Below the pieces are notes generated by a model that saw only the letters and a program-made list of their open reading frames with translations, was not told the origin of the DNA and did not search any database. Position numbers and translations under genes: made by a program. Below are positions 50,084-59,007 of a stretch of 64,000 nt of DNA, piece after piece (the stretch's first letter is position 1; each line of letters begins with the position of its first letter). This stretch comes from Chryseobacterium indologenes (GTDB lineage: Bacteria; Bacteroidota; Bacteroidia; Flavobacteriales; Weeksellaceae), in NCBI RefSeq assembly GCF_002025665.1, contig NZ_CP018786.1, positions 5,208,001-5,272,000 of the forward strand, given 5' to 3'.

Positions 50084-50545
50084 ATGAAACAAATACTGAA
50101 AAGAGTTTTGGTATTTGTTCTGTCTCTTTTTATTGCAATACAACTGTATCAGCCCGCCTTTAATATGGATAAAGGAAAGGCTGTTACAAAAGATTTTACA
50201 AGAGTATATAAAATGCCGGCTGAAGTACAAACGTTGTTTCGGAATTCCTGTTATGACTGTCATAGTAATAACACCGATTATGTCTGGTACGATTATATAC
50301 AGCCTGCAAGATTACTTGTAGAAAACCATATTAAAGAGGCGAAAAATGACCTGAATTTCAGTGAATGGGAAACCTATTCCAACCGGAAGCAGGAAAGATT
50401 GTTGAATTCAATAAAAGAACAGATTATAAACAGACAAATGCCATTGTCGTCTTACACTCTAATGCACAGAAAAGCAAAACTGAGTGATAACGAAATTAAA
50501 ATAATGACCGAATGGTTAAAAGAGCAGAGCAAAGTTTATGAATAA
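50084..50545 (+). CDS. Haem-binding-domain (Haem_bd) protein
   Basis: The 153-residue protein has an N-terminal membrane/signal segment (RVLVFVLSLFIAIQLY) and the haem-binding motif CYDCHS (C56, C59, H60) in VQTLFRNSCYDCHSNNTDYVWYDYIQPARLLVENHIKEAKNDLNFSEW, which is the c-type-haem-binding (Haem_bd, PF14376-like) family. It is likely anchored to the membrane with the haem in the periplasm. It overlaps the oxidase gene by 8 nt. A role in electron transfer to the oxidase or in redox sensing is inference. Confidence 0.88.
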   Translation: MKQILKRVLVFVLSLFIAIQLYQPAFNMDKGKAVTKDFTRVYKMPAEVQTLFRNSCYDCHSNNTDYVWYDYIQPARLLVENHIKEAKNDLNFSEWETYSNRKQERLLNSIKEQIINRQMPLSSYTLMHRKAKLSDNEIKIMTEWLKEQSKVYE

Positions 50546-52850
50546 AAATAATACAATGAATATACCTCAGAATATCACCATAAGATTACTTCAGGCGGTT
50601 TTGATTTTCTTTTGCTGGCAAGGGATTTTAGCACAGAAAGTAGTACGATATGAGTTGTATGTAAAAGATACACTGGTCAGCTACGCCGGAAAAGAAAAAA
50701 GAGCCATCGCTGTTAACGGACAGATACCAATGCCTACGCTTACCTTTACAGAAGGAGATACCGCAGAAGTTGTAGTCCACAATCAGCTGAAAGAAAGTAC
50801 ATCACTGCATTGGCATGGAGTATTTTTACCCAATAAAGAAGATGGAGTGCCTTGGCTGACGCAAAAACCTATAAAGCCAGGAGCTACTTATACCTATCGT
50901 TTCCCGATTATTCAACACGGAACACACTGGTATCATTCCCATTCCGGGCTTCAGGAGCAGATTGGAATGTATGGAAGCTTCATCATGAAAAAAAGAGAAG
51001 ATGACAAGACCTTCAGAAAAGGGATTGATGATCTGCCGACCGTTCCTATTATTCTAAGCGAATGGACGAACCTGAATCCGGATAATATCAACAGAATGCT
51101 GCATAACGCAAATGACTGGGCGGCCATTAAAAAAAACGCTACACAGTCTTACGTGGAAGCCATTAAGGAAGGTCACTTTAAAACAAAATTGACTAATGAA
51201 TGGAAACGCATGCTGGCCATGGATGTAAGTGATGTGTATTATGATAAAGTGTTAATCAATGGAAATAACAGTACAGATTTAAAAACTGTACACGGCAAAA
51301 AACTAAAAGCAGGAGATAAAGTACGTTTAAGAATCTCAAACGGAGGAGCCTCTTCCTATTTTTGGTTACGTTATGCAGGAGGTAAAATTACCGTTGTGGC
51401 CAATGATGGTAACGATGTGGAACCGGTAGAAGTAGACAGACTGATTATTGCTGTTTCTGAAACCTATGATGTCGTAGTAACTATTCCTCAGGATGGTGTT
51501 GCCTATGAATTTTTAGCCACTACAGAAGACAGAACCCAATCTGCAAGTTACTTCGTTGGTAATGGAATCAAACAACTCATTTCTCCTCTTCCCAAACTTA
51601 AATACTTTGAAGCAATGAAAATGATGAATGACATGATGAAAATGAATGGAGACCTGAATGATATGGGTATGAAAATGAGCCTTAATCAAATGGATATGAA
51701 TGTGGTGATGTACCCTGAGATCACAGGTGAAGGGAAGAAGAAACAGGATCACAGCCAGCACAATATGAGTGCAGATAAAGGAATGGATAAGGAAATGAAT
51801 ATGGATAGCAACAGGTATAATGCCAATGCTTTAGGTAGTATTAAAACCCTAAATTATGCCATGCTGCAATCTCCTTATAACACAGAACTTCCTAAAGATG
51901 CTCCCGTAAAGGAATTAAAATTTACCCTCACCGGAAACATGAACCGCTATGTGTGGAGTATGGATAATAAAATCTTATCTGAAACCGATAAAATTCCTGT
52001 AAAAAAAGGAGAGATATTACGGATCACTATCTATAATAATTCCATGATGAGGCATCCGATGCATTTACATGGTTTTGACTTCAGGGTAATTAATGGCAAA
52101 GGAGAAAAGTCTCCTCTGAAAAATGTACTGGACGTTATGCCAATGGAAACCGATACAATTGAATTTCAGGCTAATGAAGAAGGAGACTGGTTCTTCCACT
52201 GCCATATCCTTTATCATATGATGGCAGGAATGAACAGGGTTTTTGCGGTAGATGATTATAAAAATCCTTATTTACCAGACAAAAAAGAAGCCTATAACAT
52301 GCTTCAGAGAGAAAGCAATATGCCTCATTTTATGATTCAGAATGACTTTGCAACCAATGGAAATGACGGGGATGCAATGCTTCAGACCGCAAGATGGAAC
52401 CTCTCTACAGAATGGCGTTTAGGTTATAATGATATGCACGGATATGAAGTGGAAACGCATTTGGGAAGATACATCGGGAAGATGCAGTGGTTTATGCCAT
52501 TTGTAGGATTCGACTTCCGTTATAGAAAAATGGGAATTGATGAACAGGAGAAAAATATCTTTGGACAAAAGAACGAAAAAGATACCCGAAGAGCGGTCAG
52601 CTTAGGTTTTGTGTATACTCTTCCGATGCTTGTGAACTTTCAGGCAGAAGTATATCATGACGGTATTGTTCGTTTACAGTTGATGAGGGAAGACATTCCA
52701 ATCTCAAAACGTTTGAGAGGAGGTTTTATGGTCAATACCGACAAAGAATACATGACCGAATTGAAGTATATTCTTAATAAAAATGTAAGTATTCGTACCC
52801 ACTATGACAGTGATATGGGATGGGGAGCAGGAATTTCTTTAGCTTATTAA
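50538..52850 (+). CDS. Multicopper oxidase fused to a CopB-like outer-membrane barrel
   Basis: The 770-residue protein has a signal peptide (ITIRLLQAVLIFFCWQGILAQ; ATG at 50556 is an alternative start) and a CopA-type multicopper oxidase (about 40-575). Copper ligands are H91-x-H93 (HWHG), H130-W-Y-H-S-H (130-135), HPMHLHG near 506-511 and HCH near 554-556. A Met-rich insert lies at about 360-426 (MMNDMMKMNGDLNDMGMKMSLNQMDM). After residue about 610 the sequence changes to a CopB-like barrel (WNLSTEWRLGYNDMHGYEVETHLGRYIGKMQWFMPFVGFDFRY to GWGAGISLAY). The enzyme oxidises Cu(I); the tail may anchor or channel copper at the outer membrane. No frameshift; a single frame. Confidence 0.92.
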   Translation: MNKNNTMNIPQNITIRLLQAVLIFFCWQGILAQKVVRYELYVKDTLVSYAGKEKRAIAVNGQIPMPTLTFTEGDTAEVVVHNQLKESTSLHWHGVFLPNKEDGVPWLTQKPIKPGATYTYRFPIIQHGTHWYHSHSGLQEQIGMYGSFIMKKREDDKTFRKGIDDLPTVPIILSEWTNLNPDNINRMLHNANDWAAIKKNATQSYVEAIKEGHFKTKLTNEWKRMLAMDVSDVYYDKVLINGNNSTDLKTVHGKKLKAGDKVRLRISNGGASSYFWLRYAGGKITVVANDGNDVEPVEVDRLIIAVSETYDVVVTIPQDGVAYEFLATTEDRTQSASYFVGNGIKQLISPLPKLKYFEAMKMMNDMMKMNGDLNDMGMKMSLNQMDMNVVMYPEITGEGKKKQDHSQHNMSADKGMDKEMNMDSNRYNANALGSIKTLNYAMLQSPYNTELPKDAPVKELKFTLTGNMNRYVWSMDNKILSETDKIPVKKGEILRITIYNNSMMRHPMHLHGFDFRVINGKGEKSPLKNVLDVMPMETDTIEFQANEEGDWFFHCHILYHMMAGMNRVFAVDDYKNPYLPDKKEAYNMLQRESNMPHFMIQNDFATNGNDGDAMLQTARWNLSTEWRLGYNDMHGYEVETHLGRYIGKMQWFMPFVGFDFRYRKMGIDEQEKNIFGQKNEKDTRRAVSLGFVYTLPMLVNFQAEVYHDGIVRLQLMREDIPISKRLRGGFMVNTDKEYMTELKYILNKNVSIRTHYDSDMGWGAGISLAY

Positions 52851-53116
52851 ATGATAGAGGAAAAGAAAGATTAATAATTACTCAATTACAAGAATCAGCT
52901 ATTTAATAGCTGATTCTTTCTTTTAGATCTATAGGACGAATATGCTTTAGCGGAATGTTTTGCTTTCCACATGACTTTTTTCATGCAGACAAAAATAAAT
53001 TATAGAATGCTTTTATATTTATATCTGAATGTAAGCCTGTTACAATTTTAAAAAGGATTTATAAGTAAAATGATATTAATTATAATTAGAACAATTAAAA
53101 ATAAAATCCTTTTTCC
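52851..53116. other. Intergenic region with terminator and AT-rich promoter DNA
   Basis: The 320-nt gap 52851-53170 holds a terminator (52891-52917), a promoter (53117-53148) and an operator-like palindrome (53152-53168). No additional ORF on either strand is supported. Confidence 0.65.
52891..52917 (+). terminator. Terminator of the copper operon
   Basis: AGAATCAGCTATT (52891-52903) and AATAGCTGATTCT (52905-52917) are complementary, followed by a T-rich stretch. Confidence 0.8.
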
Positions 53117-53148
53117 TTTGGGAGTTTACAAGTGAACCTTTAATTTTG
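53117..53148 (+). promoter_or_regulatory. Promoter of the Xus-like receptor operon
   Basis: TTTG (53117-53120), a 20-nt spacer and TAATTTTG (53141-53148) form a full match to the Bacteroidota consensus; ATG follows at 53171. Confidence 0.75.
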
Positions 53149-53151
53149 CTA

Positions 53152-53168
53152 TTTATAATAATTATAAA
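53152..53168. promoter_or_regulatory. AT-rich palindrome between -7 box and start, candidate operator
   Basis: TTTATAAT, A, ATTATAAA: perfect 8-bp arms around one base. It sits between the -7 box and the ATG, the expected place for a repressor such as Fur, but no consensus for this group was checked. Confidence 0.4.
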
Positions 53169-53170
53169 TA

Positions 53171-55531
53171 ATGAAATTGTATCAGCGTATTTTTATCTTT
53201 CTCATTTTTACCCTTACAATTTCCCTCATTAAAGCACAGGATGCTGATTTTACAGTTCAGGGAGCTGTACAGAATCACGCAATGCAGGGATTAAATGGAG
53301 TAAACATTTTTGTTGAAAACACAAAAATAAATACAAAAACCGATCAAGACGGAAATTTCAAGTTGAGTTACAAAAAAGGAGAAGCTACATTGGTCTTCAG
53401 CCTGGATGGCTACAAAAAACTCAAAAAGAAAATAAACTTCGGTAGCAAAGTATCTCCGGTAATTATTCAGTTAGCTGATGATCATGCGGCTGTGCAAGAA
53501 GTTGTAGTACACGGCAAAGGTAAAGTAAAAGCACTGCAAGACGGTGCTTTTACGGTTAATGCTATAGATGTTGCCAAATTGGCCAATACCACGGCAGATC
53601 TTAACCAGGTTCTGAACAGAACAACAGGGATTAAAGTTCGCCAACAGGGTGGTATAGGTTCCGATTATAACTTCTCTATCAATGGAATGTCTGGTAAAGC
53701 TGTGAAATTTTTTATCGATGGTGTTCCTTTGGAAATGCTTGGAAAAGGAGTGGATCTGAGTACGTTACCTGTAAATATGGCTGATCGTGTAGAGATCTAT
53801 AAAGGCGTAGTTCCTATCCATTTAAGTACAGATGCTATGGGTGGAGCGGTCAATATCATTACGCCGTCAAGCAGCAAAAATTACCTGGATGCAAGTATAA
53901 GTCTTGGTTCTTTTAATACACAGCGTATCAATCTGAATGGACAGTTTAAAGATGACAAAACCGGAATTATCATGCGTATCAACAGTTTTTATAACCATTC
54001 GGATAACAACTATCTGATGAAAGATATGAAAATCTGGAATGCTGCTAAAAACGAATATGAGTTAAAAGACCTGAAACGTTTTAATGACAGATATCAATCT
54101 GTTTTTGGGATGGCTGAAGTAGGGTTGGAAAACAAAAGCTGGGCAGATTCTTTCTTTGTAGGAATGTCACAATCCGTTTTTGATAAACAGATTCAGACCG
54201 GTTCCAATCAGGAAGTAGTATATGGTGGGGTAAAGCAAAACGGACAGGCTCATAATTACTTTATGAAGTATAAAAAAACAGGTCTGTTCAATGATCATCT
54301 GGATGTGAATGTGTATGCCGGTTTCTCAAAAAGTGTTCAGAAAGCAACAGATACGCTTATGCGTAAATACAGCTGGGATAACACTTTTGAACCTTCAGCT
54401 ACAAGTGAAAAAGGAGGAAGAACGATCATCATGCAGCATGAAGACCGTCTTTACTCACAGGTAGGAGCTACTTACAAAGTAGTTGAGCATCACAAGCTCA
54501 TTTTCAATTATGTACTAGACTATCTTAAGAATACCACATTCAATCAACTTGAAGAGGAAAAAAAGAATGTACCTCCGGCAAAGATGACCAAACAGATCTT
54601 GTCTATGGCTTATCAACAGGAGTTTTTCAATAAGCATTGGACTAATATTTTCTTTGCTAAATACTATCAGGTAGGACTTCAGAAAATGATTTTCGATCCG
54701 GTAACCAGAACAGATAATCCGGCAAAAGACAATTTTAGCAGCTGGGGCTATGGTTTTGCTACCACTGTGAAAATTACAAAAGGATTAGGAATAAAAGGAT
54801 CTTTTGAACGTTCTTATCGTTTGGTAGAACCACAGGAAATTTTCGGAGACGGGGTTGCTGTAACCAGTAATATGGATCTGAAGCCTGAAACCAGTAATAA
54901 TGTAAACGTGGGTTTGTACTATGGCCACCATTGGGGGCAGCATGCGTTTCGTATAGAAGGGGCAGGGTATATTCGGGATACAAAGGATTTTATTTATACC
55001 GTTCCCAATTTATATAACAGTACTTTCAAATATGAAAACCTGTCTAATATCTTTACACGAGGGCTTGAAGGAGAGATCAGTTACCAATATAAAAGACTCC
55101 TGAACGTGTTAATGAATGTGAGTTACAACAAAGCTTATGACAATACAAAATTTGCCAACAATAGTGAAGATGTCGTTTCGGCTACTTATAAAAAAGATGT
55201 TCCCAACCAGCCCTGGTTATTTGGAAATGTAAATGTAAGCGTGGGTAAAGACGACTGGTTTCAGAAAGACAGCAGGATAGAGCTTTACTACGGACTGCAG
55301 ATGACAGAATGGTTCTACAAAAACTGGAAATCTTATGGAAATCCACGCAACATTCCGATTATTCCAAGACAAACGCTTCATAACATAGGGATAAGCTATT
55401 CCATGAAGAACGGGAGGTATAATCTGGCGTTCGATGTAAGCAACGTTGGGGATGCACTGGCATATGACAACTTCAAACTTCAGAAGCAGGGACGTGCTTT
55501 CTATTTAAAATTCAGATACCTACTTAAGTAA
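53171..55531 (+). CDS. TonB-dependent receptor, Xus-like (siderophore uptake)
   Basis: The 786-residue receptor has a signal peptide (IFLIFTLTISLIKAQ), a carboxypeptidase-like beta domain (FTVQGAVQNHAMQGLNGVNIFVENTKINTKTDQDGNF), a plug domain (TTADLNQVLNRTTGIKVRQQGGIGSDYNFSINGMSGKAVKFFIDGVPLE, YKGVVPIHLSTDAMGGAVNIITP) and a 22-strand barrel ending AFYLKFRYLLK. It is followed after 6 nt by a DUF4374 lipoprotein gene. This pair plus a PepSY gene nearby resembles the XusABC xenosiderophore system of Bacteroides thetaiotaomicron as I know it. Iron-siderophore import is therefore the likely role. Confidence 0.92.
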   Translation: MKLYQRIFIFLIFTLTISLIKAQDADFTVQGAVQNHAMQGLNGVNIFVENTKINTKTDQDGNFKLSYKKGEATLVFSLDGYKKLKKKINFGSKVSPVIIQLADDHAAVQEVVVHGKGKVKALQDGAFTVNAIDVAKLANTTADLNQVLNRTTGIKVRQQGGIGSDYNFSINGMSGKAVKFFIDGVPLEMLGKGVDLSTLPVNMADRVEIYKGVVPIHLSTDAMGGAVNIITPSSSKNYLDASISLGSFNTQRINLNGQFKDDKTGIIMRINSFYNHSDNNYLMKDMKIWNAAKNEYELKDLKRFNDRYQSVFGMAEVGLENKSWADSFFVGMSQSVFDKQIQTGSNQEVVYGGVKQNGQAHNYFMKYKKTGLFNDHLDVNVYAGFSKSVQKATDTLMRKYSWDNTFEPSATSEKGGRTIIMQHEDRLYSQVGATYKVVEHHKLIFNYVLDYLKNTTFNQLEEEKKNVPPAKMTKQILSMAYQQEFFNKHWTNIFFAKYYQVGLQKMIFDPVTRTDNPAKDNFSSWGYGFATTVKITKGLGIKGSFERSYRLVEPQEIFGDGVAVTSNMDLKPETSNNVNVGLYYGHHWGQHAFRIEGAGYIRDTKDFIYTVPNLYNSTFKYENLSNIFTRGLEGEISYQYKRLLNVLMNVSYNKAYDNTKFANNSEDVVSATYKKDVPNQPWLFGNVNVSVGKDDWFQKDSRIELYYGLQMTEWFYKNWKSYGNPRNIPIIPRQTLHNIGISYSMKNGRYNLAFDVSNVGDALAYDNFKLQKQGRAFYLKFRYLLK

Positions 55532-55537
55532 AAGATC

Positions 55538-56740
55538 ATGACAAAATATTTCAAAAACAGTATACTTTTAATGCTTGCATGTTTAACCATTTTTAGCTGC
55601 GAACGCGAACCTGGTTTCGGTGACTCTGAAAGTGGCGAAAAAGACTATAAATATTTTTTACTTTCCGCTCTCGGAAGCTGGCCCAATACTGTACATTACA
55701 TGACAGCTACCAATGACCTGACAAAAGGTGAAATGGATATTACCAAAGAAGGAGATGAAATTAACTCCAAAGGAACTTACTCCTATATTGTAAAAAATGG
55801 CTTTATCTACAACTATAAAACCGATCAGGGGATCTTCAAAAAATTTAAATATACACAGGATAGGCTGACAACTGTAAAAGAAGTGCCTTATACCTATATC
55901 AGTGACATTACCAGCTATGTTTGGATAGATAATAATACTTTGGTTATTGTTGGAGATACAGGAGATGGTCAGCATATACGATATACCGTTTTCAATGCTG
56001 CTGACCTTAGTATTATCCGTCAGGGTGAGATTGAAGGATTTCAGCCTTTCCCAAATGCTTATAACTTTTATTCACTGGGCGCTATGACCTATATGGATGG
56101 ACAGATCTATTTGCAATACAGCTTCCGCGATGGCAAATGGCTCACTCCTGAATATTACAATTTTGCTGTAATAGATTATAACACCTTCAAAGTAAAAAAT
56201 TCCATAACGGATAACCGAAGTTCTGGAGTAGCCAATGGTTCTCCTTATTTCAAAACAACTTTTACAAAAGATAAGGAAGCTTTTTATTATACATGTTTTC
56301 CTCGTGCAGGAGCTGGGACAAGTGATATTTTCCTTTTCAGGGCTCTCAAAGGCGCAACTTCGCCGGATGCAGGATATCAGATTAATCTTACCAATCTTGT
56401 AGGGAACAAGCCCCTGGAAACAGTTATCGATTACATTGGGAACAATAAAATGGTAGTGCTGTATCGTGATCCTGCATTAGGAGGCAGCTACAATGGTCGG
56501 TATGCTATTATAGATATCGAAACGAAGCAGTTGGTAAGGGTTCTGGACGAATTGCCGGGAGACGAACCTTACGAACAAGGGATGTTTGTTCAGAATAACA
56601 AATTATACATCGCTGTAAATGCCAGTAAAGGAGGAAACTATGTCTGGATTTATGATCAGCAAACGGATAAAATAACTAAAGGAATGAAGCTTCCCAACAG
56701 TATTTCCGGATTTGCCCGTTTCGATAAATTATATGACTGA
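55538..56740 (+). CDS. DUF4374 lipoprotein (XusB-like siderophore-binding)
   Basis: The 400-residue lipoprotein has a signal (LLMLACLTIFSC) and a beta-propeller-like sequence with regular repeats (GEMDITKEGDEINSKGTYSYIVKNGFIYNYKTDQG, TLVIVGDTGDGQHIRYTVFNAADLSII, GRYAIIDIETKQLVRVLDELPGDEP) of the DUF4374 family. XusB of Bacteroides belongs to this family and binds ferric siderophores at the cell surface. It is 6 nt after the receptor gene, so one operon. The acidic EREPGFGDSESGE after the lipid Cys supports surface exposure. Confidence 0.9.
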   Translation: MTKYFKNSILLMLACLTIFSCEREPGFGDSESGEKDYKYFLLSALGSWPNTVHYMTATNDLTKGEMDITKEGDEINSKGTYSYIVKNGFIYNYKTDQGIFKKFKYTQDRLTTVKEVPYTYISDITSYVWIDNNTLVIVGDTGDGQHIRYTVFNAADLSIIRQGEIEGFQPFPNAYNFYSLGAMTYMDGQIYLQYSFRDGKWLTPEYYNFAVIDYNTFKVKNSITDNRSSGVANGSPYFKTTFTKDKEAFYYTCFPRAGAGTSDIFLFRALKGATSPDAGYQINLTNLVGNKPLETVIDYIGNNKMVVLYRDPALGGSYNGRYAIIDIETKQLVRVLDELPGDEPYEQGMFVQNNKLYIAVNASKGGNYVWIYDQQTDKITKGMKLPNSISGFARFDKLYD

Positions 56741-56786
56741 TTATAGCATATAAATTTCGTAGAAAATATAGAATATTGATTTGATT

Positions 56787-56824
56787 AAAAGCCGGTTCTC
56801 AAAATTTTTGAGAACCGGCTTTTT
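56787..56824. terminator. Strong bidirectional terminator
   Basis: AAAAGCCGGTTCTCAAAA (56787-56804) faces TTTTGAGAACCGGCTTTT (56807-56824 by position). Convergent genes end on both sides. Confidence 0.9.
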
Positions 56825-56873
56825 GTTAAATGATTACCGATTATTCTAAGCCGTCTAAGAGGTTTTATTTCTT

Positions 56874-58997
56874 TTAAAGCTTATAATTGAATGACAGCGT
56901 TACCACCCGGCTGTCCAGATTGTATTTTTGTCGGATGGTAGAGCTGAAGTTATTTCCTGTTACACGGTAATTATTGGTCTTTAATAAATCCGTTACTGCA
57001 AGTTTTACGGTTGCTTTATCCTTTAATAATGTTTTAGAAACCCCTAGTGTCAGGTCAAAATAAGCATCACGGATAAACAGGCCAATATTAGATTTTGAAA
57101 AATACTGTCCATTAGCCTCTGCTTTCAATCCTTTTGCAATGCTGAAGCTATTTTGTGCGTTCAACGTAAATGCCAGTTGTGAACTGTTGACAGAGTAATT
57201 CTGATAATTACCCTTATATTCACTATTGAATACATTCAGCATAGAAGTAAGCGACCACCATTTAAAAAGCTTTGTAGTGGCTGTAATATTGGCACCATAC
57301 ACATAAGACTTGTTTAGATTGTCCTGTGTTTTTACAAGGATTCCTGTGTCTGGCTGATAATTGTATACTTCCGTCATGACATCATTTGTAACACTAAAAT
57401 AAGCTGATGCAATAATGTATTTGCCCCAGGTATATCCCAATTCTGTTGCGTGGGTAAATTCCGGATTCAGATTCGGGTTTCCTTGCCAGTAGTTGAAAGG
57501 ATCATCATAAAAACGAAACGGATTCAAATCGAAGTGGCTTGGTCTGTTGATTCTTTTACTGTATGAGGCATAAAATCCATGTTGATCATTCATCTGGTAT
57601 TTGATGGATGCGCTTGGGAAAAGGTTGGTATAATCTCTTTTTCGTTGTTCCTGGGAAGTTTTCTGGTTGATATCTGTATGGGTTATTTCTGTTCTCAACC
57701 CCAGCTGAAATGTCCATTTCGTCAGATTAAGTTTGTAGTTGGCATACAATGCATGTATCTGCTCTTTGTATGCATATTCATTACTTGCTTTATCATCATT
57801 AATCCATTCATTATCCTGTTGTATAAAATACTCCGAAGGATTATTATTAGACTTTATAGTTGACTTTAATCCTGTTTCCAGATTATGCATTTCGCTGAAA
57901 GGCAACGTAAAATCTACCTTAGCATTGAAAACTTTCAGGCGGGAAGCAATGTTGCCTCTTCTGTTGTTGAATTTCTCTGTTCCCAGATTCACCAATACAT
58001 CTGAAATCTGATTCTGACGGGAAGAAAAACGTGAAGTTTCGTATTCAAGATCCACATCTACCTTATAATCCTTGTCATTGAAGATATGCGTACCTTTTAA
58101 ATTATAGGTATAATCGTACCAGTTTTCCTTGCTTTTATTATCTGAAAGTATATGAGCAAACAGGTTATCTGTTGGCTGAAATATTCTGTTTTCTCCCTTC
58201 GAAAAATCTTCATATCGTCCTATCTTAGCATCAAATAAAGCCCCAATAGTTGTTTTGTCACTAAAAGCATAATCAGCACCAAACTTAAAGTTATTAGAAG
58301 TTAAAGGCTCATTGGTCATGGAGTTCTGATCTGTTCTCCGGGTCATTTGCTGAGGTTGTTTTTCATCGAAGAAAATCTGACTAAAGTCCCGTTTTTCTTC
58401 TTCCCCACGAAAAGTATAGCTGTAATCTCCGTGCAGAGAGAGTTTATTGTGAGTATAGTTCAGACTTAATCCGGTATTTATCCTGTTTTTACGGCCTCTT
58501 CCTCCGTTCAGATAATAGTTGCCGCTCAGTCCTTCTGATGAGCTTTTTTTCAGTACAATATTAATGATGCCGGCATTTCCCGCAGCATCATATTTAGAGG
58601 AAGGATTGGCAATTATTTCAATATTTTTTACCAGTGTGGAATTGGTAGAACGCAACAGGTTAGCAAGTTCCTTTGCAGAGAGCGAGCTCAGCTTACCATT
58701 AATCATTACACTTACTCCTTTTTTGCCCCGTAATGACAGTTCACCTTCTTGCGAAACTACCACACCAGGGGTTTTTCCAAGCAACTCCAAAACTGTTGTA
58801 CCATCAGACAATACACTATTCTCTACATTAAAAATCATTTTATCAGCTTTTTGCTGAAAAACGGCTTTACTTCCTTTTACTACAATGCCACTAATCTCTG
58901 AGATTTTATCTGTCTGTAAAGAATCGTTTTGACTTTCTGTCTGTCCGTAAGCATTCAGGCTCGCCATTAAAGGGAGCCATATATAGTGTTTCTTCAT
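56874..58997 (-). CDS. Outer-membrane receptor, TonB-dependent type (OMP_b-brl_3)
   Basis: The 707-residue protein has a signal peptide (IWLPLMASLNAYGQ), a plug-like domain without the carboxypeptidase-like extension (ISGIVVKGSKAVFQQKADKMIFNVENSVLSDGTTVLELLGKTPGVVV, GKKGVSVMINGKLSSLSAKELANLLRS, IEIIANPSSKYDAAGNAGIINIVLKK) and a barrel of the OMP_b-brl_3 kind ending VTLSFNYKL. It follows the PepSY gene by 10 nt on the same strand. This family is common near iron-uptake genes; it may take up a different siderophore, or assist the PepSY protein. Confidence 0.9.
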   Translation of the reverse strand: MKKHYIWLPLMASLNAYGQTESQNDSLQTDKISEISGIVVKGSKAVFQQKADKMIFNVENSVLSDGTTVLELLGKTPGVVVSQEGELSLRGKKGVSVMINGKLSSLSAKELANLLRSTNSTLVKNIEIIANPSSKYDAAGNAGIINIVLKKSSSEGLSGNYYLNGGRGRKNRINTGLSLNYTHNKLSLHGDYSYTFRGEEEKRDFSQIFFDEKQPQQMTRRTDQNSMTNEPLTSNNFKFGADYAFSDKTTIGALFDAKIGRYEDFSKGENRIFQPTDNLFAHILSDNKSKENWYDYTYNLKGTHIFNDKDYKVDVDLEYETSRFSSRQNQISDVLVNLGTEKFNNRRGNIASRLKVFNAKVDFTLPFSEMHNLETGLKSTIKSNNNPSEYFIQQDNEWINDDKASNEYAYKEQIHALYANYKLNLTKWTFQLGLRTEITHTDINQKTSQEQRKRDYTNLFPSASIKYQMNDQHGFYASYSKRINRPSHFDLNPFRFYDDPFNYWQGNPNLNPEFTHATELGYTWGKYIIASAYFSVTNDVMTEVYNYQPDTGILVKTQDNLNKSYVYGANITATTKLFKWWSLTSMLNVFNSEYKGNYQNYSVNSSQLAFTLNAQNSFSIAKGLKAEANGQYFSKSNIGLFIRDAYFDLTLGVSKTLLKDKATVKLAVTDLLKTNNYRVTGNNFSSTIRQKYNLDSRVVTLSFNYKL

Positions 58998-59007
58998 GAT
59001 AATAGAT

